Assembly (NCBI GenBank): GCA_007570785.1
Contig: ML662449.1
Location: 12,339,564 to 12,403,563, forward strand
Length of the DNA: 64,000 bases
Direction: 5' to 3'
Source of the DNA: Antilocapra americana
Lineage: Eukaryota > Chordata > Mammalia > Artiodactyla > Antilocapridae
The number at the start of each line of letters is the position of its first letter. The first letter of the stretch is position 1. This document shows, piece by piece, positions 11,313-21,890 of this stretch. The position numbers and the translations under genes were made by a program. Under the pieces are notes generated by a model, which saw only the letters and a list, made by a program, of their open reading frames with translations, was not told where the DNA came from and searched no databases.

Positions 11313-12094
11313 TTAAAATTAAAAGCTTTTGCACAACAAAGGAAACTATAAGCAAGGTGAAAAGACAGCCTTCAGAATGGGAGAAAATAATAGCCAATGA
11401 AACAACAGACAAACAATTAATCTCAAAAATATACAAACAACTCCTGCAGCTCCATTCTAGAAAAATAAACGACCCAATTAAAAAGTGGGCCAAAGAACTT
11501 AACAGACATTTCTCCAAAGAAGATATAAAAATGGCTAACAAACACATGAAAAGATGTTCAACATCACTCATTATCAGCGAAATGCAAATCAAAACTACAA
11601 TGAGGTACCACTTTACACCAGTCAGAATGGCTGCCATCCAAAAGTCTACAAGCAATAAATGCTGGAGAGGATGTGGAGAAAAGGGAACCCTCTTACACTG
11701 TTGGTGGGAATGCAAACTAGTACAACCACTATGGAAAACAGTGTGGAGGTTCCTTAAAAAGCTGCAAATAGACCTGCCATATGACCCAGCAATCCCACTG
11801 CTGGGCATATACACCGAGGAAACCAGAATTGAAAGAGCCACGTGTACCCCAGTGTTCATCGCTGCATTGTTTACAATAGCCAGGACATGGAAGCAACCTA
11901 GATGCCCATCAACTGACGAATGGATAAGAAAGCTGTGGTACATATACACAATGGAATATTACTCAGCATTAAAAAAAAATTCATTTGAAGCAATTCTACT
12001 CAGATGGACGAAACTGGAGCCCATTATCCAGAGTGAAGTAAGCCAGAAGCAAAAACAACAATATAGTATATTAACGCATATATATGGAATTTAG
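11313..12094 (+). pseudogene. L1 ORF2 protein, C-terminal fragment
   Basis: This is the C-terminal quarter of the L1 ORF2 protein, which in full-length elements has endonuclease, reverse transcriptase and cysteine-rich parts; only sequence beyond the catalytic domains remains. The frame is open for about 260 codons and ends at TAG 12092-12094. It keeps the cysteine-rich signature C-X3-C-X7-H-X4-C (around '[18 protein letters not shown]') and the typical 'PAIPLLGIY' and '[11 protein letters not shown]' stretches. An ATG in host DNA at 11255 is in frame, so the frame reads through the target duplication into L1 and totals 279 codons. That fusion is an accident of insertion. The fragment cannot retrotranspose alone. 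Confidence 0.93.
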
Positions 12095-12421
12095 AAAGAC
12101 GGTAACGAGAACCCAACATACGAGACAGCAAAAGGAACGCAGATGTATAGAATAGACTCGTGGACTTTGTGGAGGAGGGTAAGGGTGGGATGATATGGGA
12201 GAAGGGCATTGAAGCATGTTAATTTTCATATGTCTAATCAATCGCCTGCCGAGGAGTGATGCTTGGGACTGGTGCAGCGAGATTTCCGGGGGGGGGGAGG
12301 GAAGAGGGAGGGGGGTTCCGGAGGGGAAGCATATGTAAACCCATGCTGATATCATGACAATGTATGGCAAAAACAATTAAAAAAAATAATAAATAAAAAA
12401 ATTAAAAATAAAAAAAAAAAA
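11313..12421 (+). mobile_element. Ruminant L1, 5'-truncated, with perfect 15-bp target duplications
   Basis: About 1.1 kb of L1: the last quarter of ORF2, then a 3' UTR with a G-rich tract at 12287-12325 and an A-rich tail ending at 12421. 'aagaaggctccctga' occurs at 11298-11312 and 12422-12436 without mismatch, the mark of target-primed reverse transcription. The intact duplication and long readable ORF2 part make it one of the younger inserts here. A second 3' UTR copy lies in reverse orientation at 30423-30689. Confidence 0.95.
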
Positions 12422-12436
12422 AAGAAGGCTCCCTGA

Positions 12437-12560
12437 GTCCCTGAGCCAATCCTGATGGGAAGACCTTCCAAGAGATGGATCAGCATGTAAAAAGTGATGA
12501 AATAAATAAGAAGAAACAAGAAGCTATGAAAAAAAAAAAAGCAACATGGAATGACTAGAT
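12437..12560. other. Family A remainder and A-rich spacer
   Basis: The first 40 bp continue the family A repeat after the L1 insertion. An A12 run lies at about 12529-12540. 'gactagat' at 12553-12560 is the left target duplication of the next element. Confidence 0.5.
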
Positions 12561-12831
12561 CAGTTGTTCTCCAGAGGGGTGATTTTGTCACCCAGAGGAT
12601 GTACGGCAAATCTGGTAACTTTTCTTCTTTTCTTTTTTGCATATTACAAGTATGTGTGTGTGTGTGCACATGTGCACACACGTGTGCATGCACGCATGTT
12701 CCTGGTACTGACATCTAATGGGTAAAGGCCAGGGATGCGTTTCAATATCTTACATTGCACAAGACAGCCCTCCACAACAAAGAATGACATCTGGCCCAAG
12801 ATGTCAATAATGTTGAGGTTGCGAAAACCTG
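12561..12831 (+). mobile_element. MER20 hAT element with 8-bp target duplications
   Basis: It starts 'cagttgttctccagaggggt' and ends 'gcgaaaacctg', degraded CAGTGGTTCTC-type inverted termini. 'gacatctaatgggtaaaggc' and 'ccacaacaaagaatgacatc' are MER20 body sequence. 'gactagat' at 12553-12560 and 12832-12839 is an exact 8-bp duplication, the size expected for hAT. A TG microsatellite replaces part of the middle. Confidence 0.88.
12651..12698. repeat. TG/CA microsatellite inside MER20
   Basis: (TG)n is followed by 'cacatgtgcacacacgtgtg', a mixed purine-pyrimidine alternating tract of about 48 bp. Such tracts are often length-polymorphic and can adopt Z-DNA in vitro. Confidence 0.9.
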
Positions 12832-13050
12832 GACTAGATTAACAAACATAAAAACATACTATAGCACTTTAATAATTAAAAACTTCATAGCACATAAATA
12901 GATAGACCATATATATATGTTTGGAAGAATATAAATATGTTTAGCATACGATAAAGGTGGCATTCCAAATCCAGCGACTCATTAAATAAATGGTGTTGAG
13001 ATCCTGGTTAACCATCTAGAAAAAGATTAAGTGGAAGACATGGGTGTGTT

Positions 13051-13259
13051 TGTGCTTAATCGCTCAGTCATGTCTGATTATTTTCAACTTCATGGACTGT
13101 AGTCCACCAGGCTCCTCTGTCCATGGGGATTCTCCAGGCAAGAATACTAGAGTGAGTTGCCATTTCTTTCTCCAGGGGTTCTTTCCAATCCAGAGATCGA
13201 ACCCACATCGCCTTCATTGTTAGGTGGATGCTTTACCACTGAGCCACCTGGGAAGCCCC
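13051..13259 (-). mobile_element. Bov-tA SINE in old L1
   Basis: 'tgtgcttaatcgctcagtca' to 'gagccacctgggaagcccca', with 'ggctcctctgtccatgggg' and 'ccagagatcgaacccacat' between. It separates two consecutive parts of the surrounding L1. Confidence 0.95.
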
Positions 13260-13824
13260 ATCATACTATATACCAGAATAAATTCCAAATGGATTCAACA
13301 TTTAAATTTTGATAATAAAACCACACAAGTACCAAGAGAAAACATGGGAGAATTCTTTTTTAATCTTAGAGTGGGAAAATTATTCCCAATTATGACTCAA
13401 AAACCATAAGCTAATAAAGTACCAAGTTGATAAATTCACCTAATAAAAGTTTTTTAAAAATTTAGAGTTTGTGCACGCCAAACAAGCAAACTTGTATAAG
13501 CAAAGTAACAAATAAATGAAAACCTACAAAGAATATATGCAACTTGGCAGACAGAGGTCTAATCTCCATAAATTATGAAAATATAAAAACATCTCTAAAG
13601 ATTCATAAAAATACAAGCAAAGGTAATGAAAAGACAACTCACAGAAACAAAAAGAAATCCAAATGGCTATGTGCTGAGATGTCTCTTGAGTTTTTTTAAC
13701 CTATTAGCTTGGCGAAAATACACGGTTATCTGTGAGGACTCAGACATTTCCATCCATTGCTGGTGAGCATGTCCACTAGGACAGACCCAAAGGGCAATTT
13801 AACAATCTTTATCACAATAAACCT

Positions 13825-14040
13825 GGGCTTTCCAAGTGTCGCTAGTGGTAAAGAACCCGCCTGCCAATGCAGGAGAGACAAGAGATGCAGGTTTGATCCT
13901 TGGTTGGGAAGATCTCCTGGAGGAAGGCACGGCAGCCCACTCCAGTAATCTTGCTTGGTGAATCCCATGGACAGAGAAGCCTGGTGGGCTACAGTCCAAA
14001 GGGTTGCACAGAGTTGGGCACGACTGAAGTGACTTAACAT
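13825..14040 (+). mobile_element. Bov-tA SINE with CA tail in old L1
   Basis: 'gggctttccaagtgtcgcta' through 'gttgggaagatctcctggag' to 'cacgactgaagtgacttaac'. A CA run (14040-14053) follows. Probable degraded target duplications are 'atcacaataa' (13811-13820) and 'atcaaaataa' (14053-14062). Confidence 0.95.
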
Positions 14041-14053
14041 ACACACACACACA
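14040..14053. repeat. Short CA microsatellite at SINE tail
   Basis: About seven CA units at the 3' end of the sense Bov-tA, the usual place where Bov SINEs seed microsatellites. Confidence 0.85.
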
Positions 14054-14222
14054 TCAAAATAAATGCATATACCTTCTGACCCAGCAACCCTCCTTTTTAG
14101 AGCTGACCCTAGAGAGAAATCTATTTGATGCATATAAAGTGACATGTATACATGATTATAAATTGCAGGAAAAAATTAGAAATGATTTAAATGCTCATTA
14201 ATTGAGAACTGGTTGACTAGGT

Positions 14223-14549
14223 TAGGGGTCAGCAAACTCTCATTAAACTGGCCCTCTGCCAGCTATTGTAGGGCCTGAAGCTATGAATCGTTTAAAAAAA
14301 AATTAATGGTTGAAAAAAATCGAGAGAAGAATTCAATTTCATGATGCGTGAACATCATATAAAATTCTAACATCAGTGTCCATAAGTAGAAGTATACGGA
14401 CCACAGCCAGGCCCCTTTGTCTACACAACACCCAGGGCTCCATTTGCACCACAGCAGAAAGGGGGTGTGGTTTCACAGAGACCAGATGGCCCACAAAACC
14501 TCAGATATTGACTATCTGGTCCTTTACAAAAAAGTTTGCCAGATTAGAG
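14223..14549 (+). mobile_element. Charlie-type hAT element inside old L1
   Basis: It starts 'taggggtcagcaaactct' and ends 'ctttacaaaaaagtttgcca', degraded CAGGGGTCGGCAAAC-type inverted termini. 'gatggcccacaaaacctcag' and 'tatctggtcctttac' are typical of its 3' third. L1 sequence resumes on the far side. Confidence 0.8.
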
Positions 14550-14838
14550 TGTATCCAAGCAATTGGATACCACAGAGCTAGGGAAAACAATGAGAAAGCT
14601 CTTTATGAATTGCTGCGGAGAAGTTTCTAGGATATTGTGACTAAATGCTTAAAATGCAGATGTAGAAAGTGTGACTTACATGTTATCATTTGAGTAAAAA
14701 AGGGAGAAGGCTACGCATAAAAATGATCTGGAAAGAAATACAAGAAATTAATAAATGGTGGTTAGGAGTGTAGGTTATTATGTATGTGTGTATTGGTATT
14801 ATCTATTCAAAAAAGTAAATTAAAAATTATTTTAAAGT

Positions 14839-16108
14839 GTACACTCTGACAGAGAAGAACATGAATTTAGGCCACTGCAAACACATGGGCCTGGCAGGAG
14901 CACAGCTTGGGAGGGGTTGGGGGCTGTATGCAGGGTGCAGAGAATGTTGGAGAAGTCTACAGGGACTGATGGCTGGGCCAAGGAGTTAGCATTTTCACCC
15001 ATCCAAGGCCAAGGGCAAACAGGATCAATTTGTGTTTTAAAGAACGAGATTCTGGAAAGCAGAAAAGGGTGGTTGGACAAGGCTTGGGCTCGTAGGGAGA
15101 TAAAGATGTGGACTGCTTTGTGGGGAGGACCTGGGAGGCTGGGGACCTAGAGTGAAAGGGAGGCTTACTTTTAGTATAAATTCTTTTGTCAGATTTATGC
15201 ATTCATACTCATTTCCACGTGAAATCATTTTATTTTTAAAAGCCCTTCAGACCAAGTGTGATGAGGCCTGAAATGTGTCAGTGGTGGTGGGTGGGGATGG
15301 GGAGGAAGGAGAAAATCCAGAGCAGAGGTGCCAGGACTGACCAGAAGTGGGGGTGATGGGCCTGGAACTGTGCCCACACCTCCGAGGACCTGGGAAACAG
15401 AGCCTTGTAGGGAGGAGGGCAGGAGAATATAAAGTTCAAGAGTAGAAAGTTCACCTGCCCGAGGCGACTTCCTCTGACTTCCTAGGCCACAGCACAGGTA
15501 TCCTGTAGGTATGGTATACCACCCAGGCACTTGGCACCTTTGGTTCCACTTTGACCCAAGCAGGACATCTACAGCCTAGACATGACCTGGGCACAGGCCT
15601 CATGTTATGCAGACTCCAAGGTCCAGCCCAGGCCACCAGCAATCCCAACTGGCGTCTTCCTCCCATCTCCTTCTAGCACCGCCAACCCCTTCCCTCCTCA
15701 TTGCTTCCAAGGGAAGCGCCACATAACCAAGCTAGAATATTCTCTAGGACTCGTTTGAGTCATTAACTTTCTTTTCATCTGTACATGCTGTGCTTGCCCC
15801 ATTGACAGTGCACCACCAGCTCTTTGGAGGCAGACCTAAAGGCTCTGTGACCTCACAGAGCCACAGTGTTTCTTTCCTGTATGGCAGGTACCCATGAACG
15901 TGCTGACTGGCTGGTTGATGGGGACTCCCCTGTTGTCTTCTCAACAGTGCTGCCAACACAGCTGCCCTCCCAACACATCCTCCCTCCAACTCTGCAGAGC
16001 TCATCCCCCACTGAAGGAAACTCTTACCCAGCCAAGAAGTTGAGGGTCTGCTCATTGTTCACCCCACTTCATTGGCTCTCCACATTCAGCTTTCCTTTGC
16101 CTAGATAC
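14839..16108. other. Unrecognised sequence
   Basis: About 1.3 kb with no recognised repeat. Several overlapping 70-100 codon frames on both strands lie here, but none has a motif, repeat-free homologue I recognise, or clear splice signals. Confidence 0.4.
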
Positions 16109-16336
16109 GTGTGTGCTAAGTCACTTCAATCATGTCTCACTCTTTGGGACCTGATGGACTGTAGCCTGACAGGTTTCTCTGTCCATTGGGATTCTCCAGG
16201 CAAGAATATTGAAGTGGGTTGCCATGCCCTCCTCCAGGGGATCTTCCTGACCCAGGGATCGAACCCTCCTCTCTTATGTCTCCTGCATTGGCAGGCAAGA
16301 GGTTCTTTTTAACCACTAACACCAGCTGGGAAGCCC
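16109..16336 (-). mobile_element. Bov-tA SINE
   Basis: 'gtgtgtgctaagtcacttca' to 'cagctgggaagcccc', with 'gggattctccaggcaagaat' inside. A short extra stretch sits near the B-box-like part. Confidence 0.95.
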
Positions 16337-17298
16337 CTTTGTGGAGATAGTATCAGCCAAACAGAAACTCAGTAGCCAAAAGCTGTCTTTAGGCAAGTGT
16401 TCTGTTTGGCCTCCTACACAAAAGGGAACATAACAGTGAAAATGATAGTAAGCAAGAGGATCATCACTGTTTCAAAGAGACATCATCAGTACCAGAAGCT
16501 CCAGTGAGACCCTGGCGTGTCAGTCACTTTATCTGCAATCAGAAAATGAAATTCACTTGCCTCTGTAGGTAGAGTGCTCATAAACACTTAGAAAACTGGA
16601 AATTACTTTATAACTGCCACTTACTGCTGCTGTCCATAAGAACTTTGTGATCACAGCCCTCAAAGGGATCCCAATATGCCACCGTGAGGGTGTACTCTCA
16701 GTGCAATGAAATTAAGCGGGTACTTAATGGCAACCTCAGCTCAGATCCCTCGACAGATAATAAATCCACAGCTCAGCTCCTCAGGGACACTCAAGATGGC
16801 TGGTCCCTGCCAGACAGAGGGTGGGGCCTGGAATGAAATGGCCTTGGGTCAGGGTTGGAAGTCCTTCCTTCCGGGCAGGGCAGATACCGGGCAGTTCAGG
16901 GAGGAGCCTGGGCACCTGCCTCTTTCTCCGCCTCCCACCTCTTCCTAAGGGAGAAAGTTCTTTTCCTTCCTGCCCCTTTGGGCAGAGCAGAAATTGAAAA
17001 GAGCTGCTTGTTCCTAACAAGTTATATATAGCTCAGCAACTGACTGCTGTTATCTCCAGCCTCAGGTCTGGGGATGGCCTTCCGCAGCCACACCCGGACA
17101 ATTGTCCCAGTTAGCAGAAAAGCCAGGGGCAATCTTCTAGTGGCCCTTTATGCTTGTGGCATAAACTGAAATTGCCCCCTTCTCGGAGTAGAGGTCGTCA
17201 CTGCAGCCACAATTTTCCGGAAAGGGAAGCGGTCAAGTTTCCTGAATAACGTGGGGTCCGGCGCCACCTAGTGTCCACTGTAGGGCTTGGCGCGCACC
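16337..17298. other. Unrecognised sequence
   Basis: No known repeat was recognised. A short 'gttatatatagctcagcaac' patch at about 17020 contains a TATATA word without other promoter evidence. Confidence 0.4.
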
Positions 17299-17309
17299 CT
17301 GTTCCCTTG

Positions 17310-17515
17310 GTGGCTGAGTCGCTAAGTCGTTTCCGATTCTTGTGATCCCGTGGACTGTAGCCCGCCAGGCTCCTCTGTCCATAGGATTCTCCAGGCGGAG
17401 TATACCAGAGTGGGCTGCCATTTCCTTCTCCAGAGGATCTTCCCGACCTAGGGATTGAACCTGGGTCTCCTGCATTGCAAGCAGATTCTTTACCAACTGA
17501 GCTATGAGGGAAGTC
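17310..17515 (-). mobile_element. Bov-tA SINE with 11-bp target duplications
   Basis: 'tggctgagtcgctaagtcgt' to 'gagctatgagggaagtcc'. 'ctgttcccttg' (17299-17309) and 'ctgctcccttg' (17516-17526) differ at one base and set the ends. Confidence 0.95.
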
Positions 17516-17526
17516 CTGCTCCCTTG

Positions 17527-18055
17527 ATGGGGTGTTTTGGAAACTGACGCCAACCGCCAGAGGGACTGAAACAAGGAAACAGTACCAGACCTCAGGGCTG
17601 TCCTCAAGCCCACGACGAGGGACTATGATTTTGGTGGGAGAAACTGAGACGTTATGATCCTAATGCGTCATAGATGGGGGTGTTGGGTGAAGGGATGGGG
17701 GTGTCTTTCTCTTGGAAGGAAGCTGAGGTGATTCACAAGTAAATTTAGAGTTCTGTTCCCAGAAGATTGGCTTGGCTTTGTCAGCTTGAATATTTTTGCT
17801 CACACTAAGGGAAAAAAACCAATAATACCAGTGCTATTTTATGACTTTTGTGCTTTTCAAACTAGTTTCTCAGTGTTCCCCCAGAGCCAGCATATGGCCT
17901 ATTTGCAAAAGTCTTTGCAAGCTGTCTCATCACTGAACCCACTCCTGCCCTCTTGCTAATGTCTTTGTGGGACAAGCAGTCTCCTTTTATTATCCTCCCA
18001 CTTCCTGGCTGCCTCAAACCCTCTACTAATCAAAGCCACCTTTTGCTCTTTGCTT
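17527..18055. other. Unrecognised sequence
   Basis: No repeat or coding signature was recognised. Confidence 0.4.
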
Positions 18056-18208
18056 TACATCATCCATTTAAACCTCAGAACAGCCCAGAGAGTGGATGTT
18101 AATATTCTCATTCAATATATGAGAAAACTGATCCTTGCGGAAGTTAAGTGTCTTACCCAGATCTGTCAGCTAACAAGTGGAGGTGGGATTTGAACCCAGG
18201 TATTTAGC
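18056..18208 (-). mobile_element. MIR SINE, antisense
   Basis: 'catccatttaaacctcagaa', 'tatgagaaaactgatccttg', 'cagctaacaagtggaggtgg' and 'gatttgaacccaggt' give the antisense MIR order. Confidence 0.85.
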
Positions 18209-18230
18209 TTAAAAACATTTCACCAAAATA

Positions 18231-18275
18231 TTCTGTCTGACACAACTGGAGCGACTTAACACACACACACACACA
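18231..18275 (+). mobile_element. Bov-tA 3' end with CA run
   Basis: Only the SINE 3' end is left: 'tctgacacaactggagcgac' then 'ttaacacacacacacacaca'. No SINE body precedes it. Confidence 0.7.
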
Positions 18276-18920
18276 TTCTATCTGCACCATGAGGGGGTAG
18301 CCAGCTAGAGCAGAGAAAGCTACAGAATACAGGAGGTTCTGGAGGAAATAAACCCCCCTCCAGCTCAGAGGACACTTCTTACTTTGGACCAGCCCCTGTG
18401 ACTCCAAGGCTTGGCTGGACTCTTGGTGTAAACACCCTCCTTCCTGCCAGCATCAGTCTCCCTGAACCCCCCCCCACACACACACATACACACAACCCCA
18501 GCACAAACACTTCAGCAGACTACACTCCTCCACACTTGGAACCAGCCCAGAGGGATAGCGAGAGCAAAGAGCAGGGACCTGGCAAACGTTCAGAATGCCA
18601 GGAGAATTGTGGATTTGTCTGATTCCCCAGGCCTTGGCTTCCTCCAGTGGAAAACGGAAAATTCGCTCCTGGCTGCTCCCTTCCGCTCCCCCCTCCACCC
18701 TCTTCTCTACTCCCCACCAAAGAGACATACCTCCAGAGGAAGGTTAAGTAAGGCTACTCTCTGGAGTCCTCTAAAAAAAAAACTATTGCTGAAATACACA
18801 GATTCAGAAATGAAGTTTAAATGGATAACACGCTGCAGTAAGATACAAATGCCGACCTCCACAAATGGGGTAAATGTGCGGGCTGCCAGCAGCCCACGAG
18901 AAGTGGTTTGGGGTATTGGA
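18276..18920. other. Unrecognised sequence with a C-tract and CA microsatellite
   Basis: A C9-10 tract followed by CA units lies at 18467-18494. The rest shows no recognised repeat. Confidence 0.5.
18467..18494. repeat. C-tract plus CA microsatellite
   Basis: A run of about ten C is followed by 'acacacacacatacacaca'. It makes shadow reading frames on both strands. Confidence 0.9.
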
Positions 18921-19105
18921 AGGAGCACAGGATTCAGAGACATGAAGTCCTCAGTCTGTCACCCTCTAAGCTGAGTGACTTTGGGAAAGTCGCTTAACCT
19001 CTCTGAGCTTCAGTTTCCTCATCTGAAGGGTGAGGGCAATTTTTTTTTTAAACCTATAAGGTAATAAACAAGTGCTTTATAAAGCCCTGCAGAGTAGGAG
19101 GTGGA
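18921..19105 (+). mobile_element. MIR SINE
   Basis: 'aggagcacaggattcagaga', 'ctgagtgactttgggaaagt', 'cgcttaacctctctgagctt' and 'cagtttcctcatctgaaggg' match MIR closely. Confidence 0.9.
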
Positions 19106-19226
19106 ATATGAAGGAAAGAACTGCAGGTATTAGGATTTAGATAAGAGATTTTTATTCACTTTGCCCTTTCCTTACTCCTCTCACCCCACCCCCCAAAAGA
19201 GACCTTCTCTTACAAAATGGATCTTA

Positions 19227-19259
19227 ACACACACACATACACACACACACACACACACA
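19227..19259. repeat. CA microsatellite
   Basis: About 15 CA units with one 'cata' interruption. Confidence 0.95.
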
Positions 19260-19299
19260 GAGTCTCAAAGTCCCTGTGGGTTCATCACTTTTTTAGCAC

Positions 19300-20160
19300 T
19301 AAATGATCTTGGAAAACAGCTTTTCCACTAAAGACCCAGTGGCCAGGGACCACTGGACACACTTTCTTCAGAGGAAGCAGAAAAAACAGAAGCAGGAAGG
19401 TCTATGGCAGCATATCCATTATTCGCAAGAGGAAGGTCCAGAAAGGCCGTTTTCTCTGTTGCCAGCTAATAAAGGCGGCCGTCTGTGGCGGGCGCGGGAG
19501 CAGACGTGTCCATAGCAGCCCAGAAGAGCTAACGCATGCGAGGGGAATTTTAAAACCCCACTGAAGAGCCATTAAGAGAGCTGGGGGAGGAGTGTGGCGG
19601 CCTCTCTCCTGGTGGTGAAGCCAGACTGAAAACCTCTTGATTTCTTCACACACTCCATTTCTAATTTAAGGCGTCTCCACCCCGTTTGGAAAACTCTGTG
19701 CCTCTCCACAGAGGGAGGAAAGAGCTTCAGAGAGGCTCAGGAAGAAAAGACCTCATTAGGACCCATCCCTTATTCTCACGCATTCCCAAGAATCTCTGTT
19801 GAGGATCCCCGGTACAAATGAAGTGGTGATTAAGGATATAATGCAAATAATCTGCAGCTTAGTAACTCCCCTTGTAATTGAAATTTACTAAATTAAGCCT
19901 AAGATTTTTTTAAACTGGGTATCTTTTTTTTTAATTCACCCAATTATAACGCCCCACCCCCTTCTGCCTGCCACCCACCCCTCTGTAATGTAATTAGTTA
20001 AAAATAAGCTCCACCAGGCGGGTGACAGTGAGCTGCCTACTACTGTGTTCAAGCTGGCCCTTGCTCTCTGAAATGCTGGTCTCTAATAAACAATCCCCAG
20101 GAAGCAAATGAGGAGGGGGCCATGCATCAGTCATGCTGCTGTTGCATTATCACACACAGG
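19300..20160. other. Repeat-free candidate conserved or regulatory block
   Basis: No repeat was recognised across 860 bp. About nine CpGs lie within roughly 100 bp at 19446-19545 ('aaggcggccg', 'ggcgggcgcg', 'acgcatgcga'), unusual in this CpG-poor window. At 19845-20010 there are many TAAT/ATTA words and a 'taattcacccaattataacg' stretch, a composition seen in homeodomain-bound enhancers. Conservation cannot be measured from one sequence, so the regulatory role is an inference. Confidence 0.35.
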
Positions 20161-20605
20161 ACACAGAAACTGGACACAGGGCTGGTGGCACTGGTGATGC
20201 TGAACACAGAGATTTCTCAGTTTCTCTCTCCTGGTCCTTTCCTCTGATTTGGAGCAAGCTGAGGACCGCTCAGAGGAAGGAGTGGACAATGATTGCTTTG
20301 TTGGGGTAGCAGAGGCTGTAGACTTGGGAGACAGAGGGTCTAGGGGAGATCAGAAACCTGTCTCTTTTCTTACAGGCCAGAAAGAAACTCAAACTGGAAC
20401 AGCCATGGGACACCTCTGAATCCTGTCCTCTGCCACTTGGCGCAACCACCACTAAGCCTTAGAAGTTCTCTCCCCACGGCAGGGCCAGGCCCACCAACCT
20501 CAGCCTGCCAGATGGGAACCTGAAGGAGCCTCATGGCCCCAGACAGGGACCCCCGGAGGTGCTCCAGCCTCCCCAGCCTCACCCCCAGTTTGGCCAGACA
20601 GTAAA

Positions 20606-20822
20606 GGCTTCCCTGGTGGCTCAGATGGTAAAGAATCTGCCTGCCGTGCAGGAGACCCAGGTTCAAACCCTTGGTTGGGAAGATCCCCCGGAGAACGGAA
20701 TGGGCACCCATCCAGTATCCTTGCCTGGAGAATCCCATGGACAGAGGAGCCTGGCAGGCTACAATCCATAGCATCGCAAAAAGTTGGACACCACTTAAGT
20801 GATTTAGCGTGAGTGCCTGCAT
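20606..20822 (+). mobile_element. Bov-tA SINE with 10-bp target duplications
   Basis: 'ggcttccctggtggctcaga' to 'ccacttaagtgatttagcg'. 'agacagtaaa' (20596-20605) and 'agatagtaaa' (20823-20832) are the duplications, one mismatch. Confidence 0.95.
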
Positions 20823-20832
20823 AGATAGTAAA

Positions 20833-21206
20833 AAGCCTTGAAAGTTGTCCTGAGGACATGTGACCTTCCAGACGAGCACCTTGGTTGTTTCATTGGACTC
20901 AGATGAAAAGACCTGTTTGCCTTTGAAATCAAGCTCCAGTTTCCTTGAGCAGTGGGCAGGACTGATGTCTGAGAACAGGGGTGAGCCTCCCACACTTGAC
21001 TTCTTCGTTCTCCTCCCCTTATCTCCCCTCCCACCCTCCAAAACCGTTAGGTAAACAAAGAAACACTTGGAGCTAATTGGCCTTCACTTTGCAAAGTCGG
21101 AGGCTGCAGGTCCATCTGAGAACTCTGTAAAAGGCAGCTCTCTGACAGGCAGCACGGACACGAGAAAAATGCTTCCTTCCCACCCCTTTGTTTAAATTTT
21201 TTTTTT
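20833..21206. other. Unrecognised sequence
   Basis: No repeat was recognised between the Bov-tA duplication and the L1-like segment. Confidence 0.4.
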
Positions 21207-21474
21207 AAACTGTGGTAGGATTGATACATAACAGTGTATTCATTTTAGGTGTGCAGCATAGTGATTCGATAGCTGTACACCCTGTAAAACGGTCACCACA
21301 AGAAGCCTAGGTACACAAGAATCACATGGTTACAATTTTTTTTTTTCTCTCGTGATGAGAACTTTCAAGATCTATTCTCTTGGCAAGTTTCAGGTATCTA
21401 ACACAGCATTACTAACTATGGTCACTTTTACATCTGGAAGTTTGTTCCTTTGACCCTCCCACCACCCCATTCCA
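21207..21474 (+). mobile_element. L1-derived fragment
   Basis: 'actgtggtaggattgataca', 'aggtgtgcagcatagtgatt', 'ctcgtgatgagaactttcaa' and 'ctaactatggtcacttttac' follow a dispersed L1 segment. Subfamily not determined. Confidence 0.7.
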
Positions 21475-21507
21475 TTGTGTGTGTGTGTGTGTACATGTGT
21501 GTGTGTG
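21475..21507. repeat. TG microsatellite
   Basis: (TG)9 'tacatg' (TG)5-type interrupted run at the edge of the L1 fragment. Confidence 0.9.
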
Positions 21508-21737
21508 CCCCTGTTTTCCCTTCATCAGTTCCCATCACTAGTGTTTGATACTTTAGTAAACGTTTAGCCGAATAACTTCTGTTGGCACACACAAGCAGCA
21601 GAGTTGTTTCTGGAGTGCATAATAGGTGTTTTTTTTTCCATTTGTAAATCAGATTTTTTTTTTTTTAAAAGACAGACAATGGCAATCTTGTCTCCAGATA
21701 AGTTTGTACTTAAAACTCTGGCCTGAACTCACACTGG

Positions 21738-21812
21738 TGTATTTTCTCCCATGCCCAGTGTGGGGCCTGGCACATGGTAGGTGCACAATAAACATTAGCT
21801 GAGTGAACGAGT
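21738..21812 (+). mobile_element. L2/MIR 3' end fragment
   Basis: 'tggggcctggcacatggtag', 'gtgcacaataaacattagct' and 'gagtgaa' are the standard L2 or MIR tail. Confidence 0.65.
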
Positions 21813-21890
21813 GAAAACGTGACTCATGTTCAGAAACTTTTTGTAGCTTCTCAGTGGTACAGGGAAGATGCCCTATGCCTGTGCTATGTG

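Larger units (their letters stand above)
12840..14838 (+). mobile_element. Old L1 (L1M-type) ORF2 3' region, split by three later insertions
   Basis: Pieces at 12840-13050, 13260-13824, 14054-14222 and 14550-14838 follow consecutive L1 ORF2 and 3' UTR sequence: 'ataaaggtggcattccaa', 'ccagaataaattccaaatgg', 'ccatccattgctggtgagca', 'ctgacccagcaaccctcctt', 'ggaatattac'-type sequence now degraded, and 'gttatcatttgagtaaaaaa'. Many stops mark it as long dead. An antisense Bov-tA, a sense Bov-tA and a Charlie-type hAT element interrupt it. Confidence 0.85.

Noticed and set aside
17020..17035. TATA-box promoter
   Set aside because: A TATATA word alone, with no initiator, CpG island or downstream exon.
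20370..21041. 223-codon minus-strand open frame
   Set aside because: It runs through a sense-strand Bov-tA SINE; the middle third is translated SINE sequence.
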